From positions 1,907,226 through 1,971,225 of the forward strand of contig CP059069.1 of assembly GCA_017798145.1 (NCBI GenBank): a DNA stretch of 64,000 nucleotides. The letters are read 5' to 3'. The translations under genes and the position numbers were made by a program. Positions 8,543-16,898 of this stretch are shown piece by piece. Position 1 is the first letter of the stretch. The number at the start of each line of letters is the position of its first letter. Source of the stretch: Akkermansiaceae bacterium (GTDB lineage: Bacteria > Verrucomicrobiota > Verrucomicrobiia > Verrucomicrobiales > Akkermansiaceae). The notes under the pieces were generated by a model. It searched no databases. It worked only from the letters and a program-made list of their open reading frames with translations, and was not told the origin of the DNA.

Positions 8543-9561
8543 TCAAGCCGCGCTTCGAGGCATCGCCGCTGGTGGCCACGGGGGATTTCCGCAAAGCCCT
8601 CGGTAAATGGTTTTCCACGGACGGTAAGGATTACCCATGGCGGCGGACGCGCGATCCTTACTCGATCCTGGTTTCCGAAATGATGCTCCAGCAGACCCGT
8701 GTGGCGACGGTGCTGGGAAAGGGTTATTACACGCGTTTCCTCGCGGAGTTTCCGGATGTCGCATCGCTCGCCGCTGCGGATGACACCCGCCTGCTGAAAG
8801 CATGGGAAGGCCTGGGCTACTACCGCCGGGCACGGATGCTGCGGAGTGCGGCGGCGGGGCTTCTGGAAATCCACGGCGGTGTTTTCCCATCGGAGGAAAA
8901 AGCACTCCTCGCCCTCCCCGGCATAGGCCCCTACACGGCGGCGGCACTGCTTTCGTTTTCCTTCGGGAAACCCTCCGCGCTGGTCGATGGCAATGTCTCC
9001 CGCGTCCTTGCCCGGTTGATGGACGACGCGGAGACCATCGAATCCTCGGCCGCCGTCAACAGGCACCGCGAATGGGCGCTCGCCCTCTGCGATCCGCAAA
9101 ACCCCCGCATCCACCACTACGCCATGATGGAGCTGGGCCAGACAGTCTGCCGCCCCGGCGTTCCGCTTTGTGAAATGTGCCCGGTGTCCCGTTTCTGCAA
9201 AACCCGCGAGCCGGAGAAACTGCCGGAGAAAAAGAAAGCCCCGGCCATCACGGAAATCACCGAACATGCGATCTGGAGCCGCGACTCCCAAGGCCGCATC
9301 CTGCTCCACCGCGAAACCGGAAAACGCCGCAACGGGCTGTGGAAACTCCCGCTGAGGAACGCGGATTTCTGCGCACCGCTGGCACTCATTTACGAGGCCA
9401 GCTACCCGATCACCCGCTACAGGGTTTTGCTCAAGGTGCATGCAGCTCATCGTCCCGGAGTGGAACAGGGCGAAGAGTGGATCGACCCGCTGCGGCTGGA
9501 GTCCCTGCCCCTTGCCGCGCCGTTCCGCAAGGCGCTCGGGCGGATCTCGGCGGATTTTTGA
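8539..9561 (+). CDS. mutY: A/G-specific adenine DNA glycosylase
   Basis: 340 residues, the normal size for MutY. Start ATG 8539 overlaps the fur stop. Diagnostic residues: catalytic Glu in SEMMLQQTRV, helix-hairpin-helix LPGIGPYTAAAL, catalytic Asp in ALVDGNVSRVLAR, and the 4Fe-4S ligands in the spacing C-x6-C-x2-C-x5-C (CRPGVPLCEMCPVSRFC). A C-terminal NUDIX-like region (SRDSQGRILLHRETGKRRNG) should recognise 8-oxoG. It removes adenine mispaired with 8-oxoguanine in base-excision repair. Confidence 0.95.
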   Translation: MIKPRFEASPLVATGDFRKALGKWFSTDGKDYPWRRTRDPYSILVSEMMLQQTRVATVLGKGYYTRFLAEFPDVASLAAADDTRLLKAWEGLGYYRRARMLRSAAAGLLEIHGGVFPSEEKALLALPGIGPYTAAALLSFSFGKPSALVDGNVSRVLARLMDDAETIESSAAVNRHREWALALCDPQNPRIHHYAMMELGQTVCRPGVPLCEMCPVSRFCKTREPEKLPEKKKAPAITEITEHAIWSRDSQGRILLHRETGKRRNGLWKLPLRNADFCAPLALIYEASYPITRYRVLLKVHAAHRPGVEQGEEWIDPLRLESLPLAAPFRKALGRISADF

Positions 9562-9607
9562 AATCGGGTGTGACTCCCCTCCGTAGCTGTGGTTTCCTCT
9601 TCCGCGA

Positions 9608-10369
9608 ATGGTCAGACTTTTCCTGAAAACGGGCGCAGCCCTCACCGGCTTTCTCATGCTGGCATGTTCACCGGTGCCGCCGCCCCAATCCGCGAATCCG
9701 GCCATCCCCGGCGAGACCGCGAGGCAAATCGTGCGCGAAAGGCTCTCGGCAGTCGTCGTCACATCGAAGGACGGGCTGGGCAGCTGGGTGGACAGGAAAT
9801 TCTCCAGCTCCGAGGCTCCGAAGGATGCCGACGGAGGCTCCGCCGCCCCGATCACGGCAGACGGATATTTCCTCACCGCAGACCACGTGCTGGCGCGCTC
9901 CGATGGGAAAAACGTATTCATCATCTATGGCAGCGGCGGGAGGATCACCACCTCCAAGGCGCGCATCGTCTGGCGCTCGGGGTCGGACGATCTCGCGCTG
10001 CTCCACATCCCGCGCAAGACACCCTATTTCTACCAGTGGACGCCCGCCGACAAGTGGCTCACTCCCGGCCACGGCATCATCCACGGCGGCATGGCCACGG
10101 GCTTCCGCACCTCTCCCGGCCGCCTTCGCACCGCCCTCTCGCCGGAAGGCGCGTTCACCGGCAACAGGCCCTTCAAGATCGACATCCCACTCCAGCCCGG
10201 CGACAGCGGCGGCCCGGTCGTTGATGCGTTCGGAAACCTCGTCGGCATCAACTCCGCCGTGGAATTCATCATCCCGCTGGAGACCGCGATTTTCATCGAC
10301 TCGGAGGGAAACCGCCCGAACACCAGGAAGCTCGCAGCCATCATCGGGAAAGACCGGGGCACACGCTGA
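9608..10369 (+). CDS. Lipoprotein trypsin-like serine protease
   Basis: 253 residues. The N-terminus is a lipoprotein signal ending LMLAC, so the mature protein is membrane-anchored. A chymotrypsin/HtrA-like fold is indicated by a complete catalytic triad in order: His in FLTADHVLA, Asp in GSDDLALL and Ser in QPGDSGGPVVD, followed by LVGINSAVEF. No PDZ domain is present, so it is shorter than DegP/HtrA. Probable role: proteolysis or quality control in the envelope; the target is unknown. It is followed 11 bp later by another small lipoprotein gene, and the two are likely an operon. Confidence 0.82.
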   Translation: MVRLFLKTGAALTGFLMLACSPVPPPQSANPAIPGETARQIVRERLSAVVVTSKDGLGSWVDRKFSSSEAPKDADGGSAAPITADGYFLTADHVLARSDGKNVFIIYGSGGRITTSKARIVWRSGSDDLALLHIPRKTPYFYQWTPADKWLTPGHGIIHGGMATGFRTSPGRLRTALSPEGAFTGNRPFKIDIPLQPGDSGGPVVDAFGNLVGINSAVEFIIPLETAIFIDSEGNRPNTRKLAAIIGKDRGTR

Positions 10370-10380
10370 GGGACGCAAGC

Positions 10381-10779
10381 ATGAAGCACAAACCGACAGC
10401 CGCCCTCCTCGCCGCCATCGCCCTTGCATGCGGCTCCTGCATCCCCGTTTCGAATTCCACATACATCATGGGCACCACTGCGGCCGCGAACGACCACATC
10501 ATGTTCGTCCGCCAAGCCCCCCCGACCTTCGGCTTCCGGCGGCTGGCCGCGCTGTCGATCCGCCACCCCGATCTCGCGGCCTTCACCCGCATCCACGGCA
10601 TGCCGGACTTCCTCGCGGAGACCAACAAGGGGGACAACCGCTACCTCATCCTCTACTACCTCGGCCCGCGCAAGGCCTTCGCCTGCCGCACGGATTCCGG
10701 GAAGTCCTCTCGCGTCGAGTTTTCCGGCCCATACCCCGTTACGGAAAGCGAATACAAGACCCTCGCGGGGCTGCGCTAA
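10381..10779 (+). CDS. Small hypothetical lipoprotein, 132 aa
   Basis: The start MKHKPTAALLAAIALACGSC is a lipoprotein signal with Cys20 as the probable lipidated residue. The mature part (about 110 residues, with a conserved-looking NRYLILYYLGPRKAFACR strand region) resembles no family I can name. It lies 11 bp after the lipoprotein protease gene on the same strand, suggesting co-expression and possibly a partner role. Confidence 0.7.
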   Translation: MKHKPTAALLAAIALACGSCIPVSNSTYIMGTTAAANDHIMFVRQAPPTFGFRRLAALSIRHPDLAAFTRIHGMPDFLAETNKGDNRYLILYYLGPRKAFACRTDSGKSSRVEFSGPYPVTESEYKTLAGLR

Positions 10780-10836
10780 CAGGGCTGCGAATCCGGCTTG
10801 CCAAGGCCGCACGGCGAATCCATACATTTCCAACGG

Positions 10837-11436
10837 ATGGCGAAACCTTTCTCACAGCTGGAATTCCGCTTCCCCGCATGGTTGCGGCCCGCCAAGCCGT
10901 CCCGGAAAAGCAAGCGCCAGCCAAGCGCCGCATCGGGCTGCGACCCGGGCATGACCGCATGGTGCCAGGAAACCGCCGCTTCCCTCGGGCTCCCGGAGCT
11001 CGCCCGCAAGGTGCGCGTCTCATGGAATCCCCGGATGCGCACCACCGCGGGCCGCGCCTGGTGGCCAGACCGCAGCATCGAGATGAACCCCAAGCTGCGC
11101 GAGATCGCCGATGCCCAGGTCTGGAGGACGCTCAAGCATGAGTTCGCCCACCTCATCGCCTACGAGCGCTGCGGGCGGCGGCGCATCGATCCGCACGGCG
11201 CGGAGTGGCGGGCGGCCTGTGCGGAGCTGGGCATCCCGGATGAAACGACCTACCACAACCTCCCGCTCAAAGGCCGCAAGATCACGCGCAACCATTTCTA
11301 CTCCTGCCCATCCTGTATGGCCGTGATCGGCAGGGTGCGGCCTTTCCGCCGTGCCGTAGCCTGCTACTCCTGCTGCCGGAAATTCAGCGGCGGCCTCTAC
11401 GACAACCGTTTCCGGCTCACCAAGACGATTGGCTGA
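10837..11436 (+). CDS. SprT-like zinc metalloprotease
   Basis: 199 residues from ATG 10837; an upstream in-frame ATG at 10798 would add 13 residues, but the sequence before 10837 does not look like protein core. The zinc motif HEFAHLIAYE (HExxH) is followed by DPHGAEWRAACAELG with the third His, then a C-terminal zinc-ribbon with CPSC and CYSCC pairs. This is the architecture of SprT/Spartan-type peptidases. Bacterial SprT function is poorly defined; eukaryotic relatives cleave DNA-protein crosslinks. The spacing of the second Cys pair (C-Y-S-C-C) is slightly unusual. Confidence 0.85.
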   Translation: MAKPFSQLEFRFPAWLRPAKPSRKSKRQPSAASGCDPGMTAWCQETAASLGLPELARKVRVSWNPRMRTTAGRAWWPDRSIEMNPKLREIADAQVWRTLKHEFAHLIAYERCGRRRIDPHGAEWRAACAELGIPDETTYHNLPLKGRKITRNHFYSCPSCMAVIGRVRPFRRAVACYSCCRKFSGGLYDNRFRLTKTIG

Positions 11437-11485
11437 ATCCGAATTTTGGACAAGGCGAGCCGGATGTGCCGCTGTTCCGGTTGCA

Positions 11486-11503
11486 AGCCCGGTGCAACGG
11501 GCT
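11486..11503. terminator. Short GC hairpin between SprT-like and YugP-like genes
   Basis: A six-base perfect stem (AGCCCG / CGGGCT) with a six-base loop lies 49 bp after the SprT-like stop and 11 bp before the next start codon. There is no T-run after it, so it could be a weak terminator or a structure in the leader of the downstream gene. Low confidence. Confidence 0.25.
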
Positions 11504-11514
11504 AACATCATACC

Positions 11515-12243
11515 ATGACCACCTCATACCTCTTCCAGAACACCGCCCTGATCTACGGCTTTTCGCCGACGATCATCATCATCTTCGTGGCCACCGCCAT
11601 CGCCAGCTGGCTCGTGAGCAGCACGCTGAAGCGCCGCTTCAACGAGTATTCGCAGATCCCCATCCGCTTCACCGGCGCGCAAATCGCCGAAACCATGCTG
11701 CGCGAAAACGGCATCAACGATGTCCGCGTCATCAGCACCCCGGGCAAACTCACCGACCACTACGATCCCACCACCAAAACGGTGAACCTCAGCGAGGCGG
11801 TGTATGGGATGAACAACATCGCCGCCGCCGCTGTCGCCGCCCACGAGTGCGGCCACGCCGTCCAACACGCGAAGGCATATGCATGGCTCACGATGCGTTC
11901 GAAAATGGTGCCCGCCGTCCAGTTCGCAAGCAACGCCATGAACATGCTCCTGCTCGCCAGCATCTTCGCATCCGCGATGTTCGCCTCGCCCGCTTTCCTC
12001 TACGGCTGGGTCGCGCTGTTCGCCGTCACCACCCTGTTTTCCGTGGTCACGCTGCCCGTCGAGTTCGATGCCAGCAAACGCGCCCTCGCCTGGCTCGAAG
12101 GCTCCGGCGTCTCCTCGTCCATGGATCACGAGAAATCGAAAAACGCCCTTTTCTGGGCTGCCATGACATACGTGGTCGCAGCGCTCGGCTCCATCGCCAT
12201 GCTCATCTACTACGCTTCGATGCTGCTCGGGCGCAGGGACTGA
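11515..12243 (+). CDS. Membrane zinc metallopeptidase (YugP family)
   Basis: 242 residues. A transmembrane helix near residues 17-35 is followed by a cytosolic or periplasmic segment with IRFTGAQIAETMLRENGI and LTDHYDPTTKTVNLSE, then the zinc motif AAHECGHAVQH, and three more hydrophobic segments to the C-terminus. The order and motifs match the YugP/neutral zinc metallopeptidase family. The biological substrate of this family is not established. It converges with the thioredoxin-like gene, 22 bp apart. Confidence 0.88.
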   Translation: MTTSYLFQNTALIYGFSPTIIIIFVATAIASWLVSSTLKRRFNEYSQIPIRFTGAQIAETMLRENGINDVRVISTPGKLTDHYDPTTKTVNLSEAVYGMNNIAAAAVAAHECGHAVQHAKAYAWLTMRSKMVPAVQFASNAMNMLLLASIFASAMFASPAFLYGWVALFAVTTLFSVVTLPVEFDASKRALAWLEGSGVSSSMDHEKSKNALFWAAMTYVVAALGSIAMLIYYASMLLGRRD

Positions 12244-12265
12244 ACGCAAACCACGTGCATCGCAA

Positions 12266-12841
12266 CTAGCCGAAGTATCGCGGCTCGTTACCCGGCTTCC
12301 ACTTGATGTTGCAGCCGCTGCTCGGGATGCCTTTCTTCGGCACCTCGCCGTCCAGCATCTTGGCAACCGCTGCGCGGAGATCGTCGCCGGTCGCGGTGCC
12401 GCGCCCCGGCCTGCTTTCATCGAACTGACCAGCATACATCAGCCTGCCCTCCGCATCGAACAGGAAGAAATCAGGGGTGCAGGCCGCGCCGTACTGCTTG
12501 GCGATGTCCTGGGAACGATCCAGCAGATAAGGGAAACCCCAGCCGCTCTCCCTCGCGAAATCCTTCATCGCCTCCGGTCCGTCCTGCGGGTATTTTTCCA
12601 GATCGTTCGAATTGATCGCGACCGTGCCCACCCCTTTTTCGGAAAGCTCTTTCGCAAGCTCGCCGAGCTTTTCGGCCAGATGAATCACGAAGGGGCAGTG
12701 GTTGCAGGCGAAAACCACGATCGTCCCGTTCTTGCCCGCCACATCCCTGATGGCGTGGGTTTTTTTCCAAGCATCCGGAAGCTCAAAGCCCGGCGCGTTG
12801 TCCCCATACCTCAACTCGAATGTCGATGTCACTTCAGCCAT
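12266..12841 (-). CDS. Thioredoxin-like (AhpC/TSA-type) redoxin
   Basis: 191 residues with the thioredoxin fold of the redoxin group: GDNAPGFELPDAWKKTHAI, the active-site pair C-N-H-C in VVFACNHCPFV, and GAACTPDFFLFDAEGRLMYAGQ with the cis-Pro region. No signal peptide, so cytoplasmic. Close relatives are annotated as thioredoxin-family or peroxiredoxin-like proteins; the CxxC suggests disulfide exchange rather than a classic single-Cys peroxidase. The substrate is unknown. Confidence 0.85.
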   Translation of the reverse strand: MAEVTSTFELRYGDNAPGFELPDAWKKTHAIRDVAGKNGTIVVFACNHCPFVIHLAEKLGELAKELSEKGVGTVAINSNDLEKYPQDGPEAMKDFARESGWGFPYLLDRSQDIAKQYGAACTPDFFLFDAEGRLMYAGQFDESRPGRGTATGDDLRAAVAKMLDGEVPKKGIPSSGCNIKWKPGNEPRYFG

Positions 12842-12934
12842 GCAACAGGATTAGACCTTTTCCTGGATACTGCAACCCGTGTCTTCCTCTCGATTAGGGT
12901 TTAAAATGTAAGATTTAGGGTTTACCCAAGTCCT

Positions 12935-14050
12935 GTGCTCACACCGGAGGAGAAAGCCCGCTACTCCCGCCACCTCATGATCCCCGGGATCGGCGAGGCA
13001 GGGCAGTTGCGGCTGAAAAACTCATCCGTACTCCTCATCGGCACCGGCGGGCTCGGCTCACCCGCCGCCCTATACCTCGCCGCCGCAGGCGTTGGCCGCC
13101 TCGGGTTGGTGGATCCCGACACCGTCGATCTCTCCAACCTCCAGCGCCAGCTCCTACATTCCGACTCCACCATCGGGAAGCCCAAACTCGATTCCGCCGC
13201 CGCCCGCCTCCGCGATACAAATCCCCACATCACCATCGATCTCCACCCCGTCCGCTTCGCACCGGAGAACGCCATCCCCATCGCGGAAAACTACGACATC
13301 ATCCTCGACGGCTCCGACAACTTCCCCACCCGATTCCTCGCCAACGACACCGCATTTTTCCTCAAAAAGCCCCTCGTGTATGGCGCCATCCACCGCTTCG
13401 ACGGCCAGATGACCGTCTTCGCCCCCCACCTTGGAGGCCCGTGCTACCGCTGCATGCTTCCGGAAATCCCGGCGCCCGGCGCCGTCCCCTCCTGCAACGA
13501 GGCAGGAGTCCTCGGCGTCCTGCCCGGCATCATCGGCTCCCTCCAGGCTATGGAGGCCATCAAGCTCATCCTCGGCACCGGCGAGCCGCCGCTCGGGAAA
13601 ATCCTCATTTACGATGCTCTCCGCACTTCCTTCCGCTCCCTGAAACTGCCCCACGATCCCGCTTGCCGCCTCTGCGGGGAAAATCCCACCATCACTTCCG
13701 TCAGCAATGCTGAAACCACGGCAGATCCTTCCTGCCAAACCACCGATCCCAACATGCAAACCATCACCGCCGCCGAACTCAAAGCCCGCCTCGACTCCGG
13801 CGACCTCAACGCCCTCCTCATCGACGTCCGCGAACAAGAGGAATGGGACGTCGTGCACATCCCGCAGGCAAAGCTCGTCCCTCTCCAGACCATCCCCACC
13901 TACGCGCCCAACCTCCCCAAGGACACCCAGATCATCATCCACTGCAAGGCCGGCATGCGCTCCGCCAAAGCCTGCGAATACCTCACCTCCCTAGGCTTCG
14001 AAAACGTGGTCAACGTCACTGGCGGCATGGACGCGTTCCAGAAACTCTGA
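12935..14050 (+). CDS. moeB: MoeB/ThiF-type adenylyltransferase fused to rhodanese
   Basis: 371 residues beginning with GTG at 12935, the only start that keeps the conserved N-terminus (LTPEEKARYSRHLMIPGIG). Residues 1-250 form the E1-like adenylation domain: nucleotide loop GTGGLGSPAALYLAAAGVG, DPDTVDLSNLQRQ, DGSDNFPTR, and zinc Cys pairs CYRC and CRLC. Residues about 275-371 are a rhodanese domain with active-site loop HCKAGMRS. Family role: activation of the C-terminal Gly-Gly of a sulfur-carrier protein (MoaD/ThiS type) and sulfur transfer for molybdopterin or thiamine synthesis. No carrier-protein gene is next to it. Confidence 0.9.
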   Translation: MLTPEEKARYSRHLMIPGIGEAGQLRLKNSSVLLIGTGGLGSPAALYLAAAGVGRLGLVDPDTVDLSNLQRQLLHSDSTIGKPKLDSAAARLRDTNPHITIDLHPVRFAPENAIPIAENYDIILDGSDNFPTRFLANDTAFFLKKPLVYGAIHRFDGQMTVFAPHLGGPCYRCMLPEIPAPGAVPSCNEAGVLGVLPGIIGSLQAMEAIKLILGTGEPPLGKILIYDALRTSFRSLKLPHDPACRLCGENPTITSVSNAETTADPSCQTTDPNMQTITAAELKARLDSGDLNALLIDVREQEEWDVVHIPQAKLVPLQTIPTYAPNLPKDTQIIIHCKAGMRSAKACEYLTSLGFENVVNVTGGMDAFQKL

Positions 14051-14138
14051 TCTGTCCCTTCGAATCGAATTCTTCACCTAATCTGGCGGTTTCCTCTTCC
14101 ATTCGCCACGGATCGCGTCCATTTGCGGCGGAGTTCTT

Positions 14139-16025
14139 ATGTCCACTCTCCTCTCCGCGAACGAAATCCGCCTCGCCTATTCCTACCAGAATCTGCTCGA
14201 CGGCGTCACGCTGGCGGTCGCAGCCGGTGAAAAGGTCGGCCTTGTCGGGCGCAACGGCTGCGGCAAAACCTCACTCCTGAAAATCCTCACCGGTGAATCG
14301 CAGCCGGATTCCGGGGACATTTCCCTCCGCCGCGGCATCCGCACGGGCTACCTCCCTCAGGAGTTCGAGCTCGATCCCGAGCTCTCCGTCCACGAAAATA
14401 TCGCCCTCGGTGCCGCTGACATTGTCGAGGCGATCCGCCGCTACGAGAACGGCGACGGCACGGAAACCGAACTCCACGATTTCCTCGAATTCATCGACCA
14501 CACCGATGGCTGGAACCTCGACGCCCGCATCCTTTCCCTCTCCAACGCCCTCGGCACACCTCCCCTCGAATCCCCCACCAGCCCGCTCTCCGGAGGGGAA
14601 AAACGCCGCGTCGCGCTATGCCGCGCCCTTGCCTGCCAGCCGGATCTTCTTCTGCTCGACGAGCCGACGAACCACCTCGACGCCGAATCGATCCGCTGGC
14701 TGGAGGACGTCCTGAAAAACTTCGCCGGAGCCGTCATTTTCGTCACCCACGACCGTTACTTCCTCGACGTCATCGCCACCCGCATCATCGAGATCGATAA
14801 CGGCAAAGCCTACTCCCACCCCGGCAACTACACCGCCTTCCTCGAATCCAAAGCCATACGCCAACAGATCGCCGAGCAATCCGAGGCAAAGCGCCAGAAA
14901 TTCCTGAAATCCGAGCTCGAATGGGTGCGCGCCGGAGTCAAGGCACGCGGCACCAAACAACAAAGCCGCCTCGACGCCTATTACGAAGTCGAAGGCCAGG
15001 AAGCCCCGCCCGAAGAGCGGGAGATGGATCTCCTCCTCCCGCCCGCCGCGGATCTCGGGAACGTCGTCATCGAGCTGGAGCAAGCGGGCGTGAACGTCGG
15101 CACGGAAAAGCACCCCCGCTGGCTCTTCCGCCACCTCGATCTCTCCATCCGCCCCGGCACCTGCACCGGCATTGTCGGGAAAAACGGGGTCGGCAAGACC
15201 ACTTTGCTGAAGCTCTGCCTCGACCAGCTCCAGCCCACCGAAGGCACCGCCGTCCTCGGGAAACGCGTCAAGATCAACTACATCGACCAGACCCGCATGC
15301 AGCTCGACGGCACCGGCTCCCTGTTAGATGAAATTTCCGACGGCAACGAGAAAGTCCAGTTCGGCAACGAGATGCTCGGTGCCCGCGCTTATCTCCGCCG
15401 CTTCCTCTTCAACAACGAGCGCATCAACGAGCGCGTCGATCTCCTCTCCGGCGGCGAACGCGCCCGCCTCATGCTCGCAAAAGTCCTCAAAACCGGCGGC
15501 AACCTCATCGTGCTCGACGAGCCGACCAACGACCTCGACCTCCCCTCGCTGCGCATGTTGGAAGAGGCTCTCTCGGCCTTCGGAGGCAGCATCCTGGTCG
15601 TCTCCCACGATCGCTATTTCCTCGACCGCATCTGCGACCAGATCATCGCCTTCGAGGACGGCGGCATCCACGTCACCCCCGGAAACTATTCCTACTACCT
15701 GGAAAAGCGCCAGCAACGCGAAGCCGCCCTTAAGAACGAGGCGAAGGCCTACAAAGCCCTAAAGCCAACCGCGCAGAAGCCCACGGAAAAGCCCCGCAAG
15801 CTTTCCCAGAAGGAACGCGCCGAACTCGATACCATCGAGGACAAAATCTTCGCCGCCGAGGACGAGGTCACCACCATCGAGCACCGCATGAACGACCCCA
15901 AGTTCCAGCTCGAGCATTACGAAAAAATCCCCGCCGAAATGGAAAAACTCGAGTCCGCCCGCGCCGCCACCGCCGCCCTCTACGCGCGCTGGGAAGAACT
16001 CCAGGCCATCGCCGATGCGGAATGA
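14139..16025 (+). CDS. ABC-F family ATPase (Uup/EttA-like)
   Basis: 628 residues with two ATPase halves and no membrane segments: Walker A GRNGCGKTS and GKNGVGKTT, signatures LSGGEKRR and LSGGERAR, Walker B LLLLDEPTNHLD and LIVLDEPTNDLD, an interdomain linker (about 235-300) and a charged coiled-coil C-terminal tail (from about 545). ABC-F proteins act on the ribosome; the C-terminal coiled coil is most like Uup. GGAG at 14127-14130 is a plausible ribosome-binding site. Its last 152 bp are repeated twice downstream (17385-17536 and 20383-20510), marking an accessory island inserted between this gene and miaB. Confidence 0.92.
   Translation: MSTLLSANEIRLAYSYQNLLDGVTLAVAAGEKVGLVGRNGCGKTSLLKILTGESQPDSGDISLRRGIRTGYLPQEFELDPELSVHENIALGAADIVEAIRRYENGDGTETELHDFLEFIDHTDGWNLDARILSLSNALGTPPLESPTSPLSGGEKRRVALCRALACQPDLLLLDEPTNHLDAESIRWLEDVLKNFAGAVIFVTHDRYFLDVIATRIIEIDNGKAYSHPGNYTAFLESKAIRQQIAEQSEAKRQKFLKSELEWVRAGVKARGTKQQSRLDAYYEVEGQEAPPEEREMDLLLPPAADLGNVVIELEQAGVNVGTEKHPRWLFRHLDLSIRPGTCTGIVGKNGVGKTTLLKLCLDQLQPTEGTAVLGKRVKINYIDQTRMQLDGTGSLLDEISDGNEKVQFGNEMLGARAYLRRFLFNNERINERVDLLSGGERARLMLAKVLKTGGNLIVLDEPTNDLDLPSLRMLEEALSAFGGSILVVSHDRYFLDRICDQIIAFEDGGIHVTPGNYSYYLEKRQQREAALKNEAKAYKALKPTAQKPTEKPRKLSQKERAELDTIEDKIFAAEDEVTTIEHRMNDPKFQLEHYEKIPAEMEKLESARAATAALYARWEELQAIADAE
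15874..16025 (+). repeat. ABC-F gene 3'-end repeat, copy 1 (in the intact gene)
   Basis: This is the 3' end of the ABC-F gene, encoding IEHRMNDPKF to EELQAIADAE and the stop. It aligns without gaps over 152 bp to 17385-17536 (about 19 mismatches by hand, with an identical run of about 50 bp) and partly to 20383-20510. It is the reference copy of the three-copy repeat. Confidence 0.9.
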
Positions 16026-16064
16026 GCAAGGAGGGGCTGCATTCTGCTGCCCGGCAACCCAAGC

Positions 16065-16103
16065 AATATGGAGAAGGGGTCGGTGTGCCCCCTTCTCCAT
16101 ATT
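16065..16103 (+). terminator. Hairpin after ABC-F gene, probable terminator
   Basis: A perfect 15-bp stem (16065-16079 against 16089-16103, arm AATATGGAGAAGGGG) with a nine-base loop, 39 bp after the ABC-F stop. Such a stem is strong enough to terminate transcription, though no long T-run follows (only ATTTAT). It could instead be part of a repeated extragenic element. Confidence 0.5.
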
Positions 16104-16135
16104 TATCCTGCGGAAGAATTCCGCCGCTCCTTGCT

Positions 16136-16202
16136 GGAGAGCCGCGCTTTCAGCCGGCTTTTTCATAGCTTGAGCAAAAGCCTGCCAAAGGCGCGGCTCT
16201 CC
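16136..16202. repeat. REP/MITE-like palindrome, copy A
   Basis: 67 bp whose two 25-base arms (16136-16160 and 16178-16202) are near-perfect inverted repeats starting GGAGAGCCGCGC. A second copy with the same arm sequence lies at 16493-16563. Together they bracket a short protein-coding fragment. The size and form resemble REP elements or small non-autonomous elements; no transposase of any kind is in the window. Confidence 0.75.
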
Positions 16203-16231
16203 ATCACCTGAAAATCTCTCACTATCGAACC

Positions 16232-16486
16232 TTGACGCATGAAGCTCAGAAAACATTTTCAGAAAACACCTCCAGCACCGGATTCGACCTCCTCTTCACC
16301 CCGACTCCCGGTTGCAGCTACACCGTCCAGGCCAGTCCGGATCTTTCCCTTGGAAGTTGGAATCCCGTTCCCGCGACGATGACCGGCTCCCCGGTGACCA
16401 CCGCCACCGTCCTGAAATCCGACCTCCCGGCCAACGCCACCCGCCACTTCTTCCGCCTCGTCCAAACGGCCTCCCCAGCCCCGTGA
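16232..16486 (+). pseudogene. C-terminal fragment of a verrucomicrobial secreted protein
   Basis: An 84-codon frame reads like the C-terminal module common in secreted verrucomicrobial proteins (YTVQASPDLSLGSWNPV, then RHFFRLVQ and stop). There is no signal peptide or N-terminal domain, so this is most likely a leftover fragment and not a functional gene. It sits between the two copies of the hairpin repeat, inside the island delimited by ABC-F tail copies. Confidence 0.55.
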
Positions 16487-16492
16487 CCTAAT

Positions 16493-16563
16493 GGAGAGCC
16501 GCGCTTCCAGCCGGCTTGTTTCTTCTTTCGGCCAATCGATAGCCGGCCACAGGCGCGGCTCCC
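16493..16563. repeat. REP/MITE-like palindrome, copy B
   Basis: 71 bp with the same left arm as copy A (GGAGAGCCGCGCTTCCAGCC) and a matching inverted right arm ending GGCGCGGCTCCC. The central loop differs from copy A, while the arms are conserved, as expected for elements kept by their secondary structure or mobilised by a recognised hairpin. Confidence 0.75.
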
Positions 16564-16658
16564 GATTCCCTGACAAGCCCTCCCAAGAACACTTGCGCGG
16601 AGTTTCTCAACCCAAATTGCAAGTTGCCTGAGGCAAAGAGTTCAGGCATGTTCATCCC

Positions 16659-16898
16659 ATGACCATCACCCTGCCAGATGATCCCGCGTTGCAGGATTTC
16701 ACCGAGGCGGACATTCGCCTTGACCTGGCTTGCGCACTTTTCGCAGCGGGTCGCATCTCCCGCCCCATTGCCGCCCGCATGGCTGGTATGGACTTGCACG
16801 ACATGGACCGTGAATTGCAGCGCCGCAGGATATCCGGATTCACTGAGGAAACACTCGATGAGGATATGGCCGCACTGAAAACCCTTTTCCCCCGGTGA
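16659..16898 (+). CDS. UPF0175-like antitoxin
   Basis: 79 residues: TITLPDDPALQDFTEADIRLDLACALFAAGRIS, then PIAARMAGMDLHDMDRELQRR. The sequence matches the general form of UPF0175 proteins, small helix-turn-helix proteins usually paired with DUF3368 PIN-like proteins. The next gene starts inside its stop codon (four-base overlap), the usual arrangement for a toxin-antitoxin operon. Function as an antitoxin is inferred from family and context. Confidence 0.75.
   Translation: MTITLPDDPALQDFTEADIRLDLACALFAAGRISRPIAARMAGMDLHDMDRELQRRRISGFTEETLDEDMAALKTLFPR

Noticed and set aside
12891..12925. Two TTAGGGTTT units resembling plant telomere repeats before moeB
   Set aside because: Only two copies in an A/T-rich leader; chance or a minor direct-repeat regulatory site is more likely than any telomere relation.
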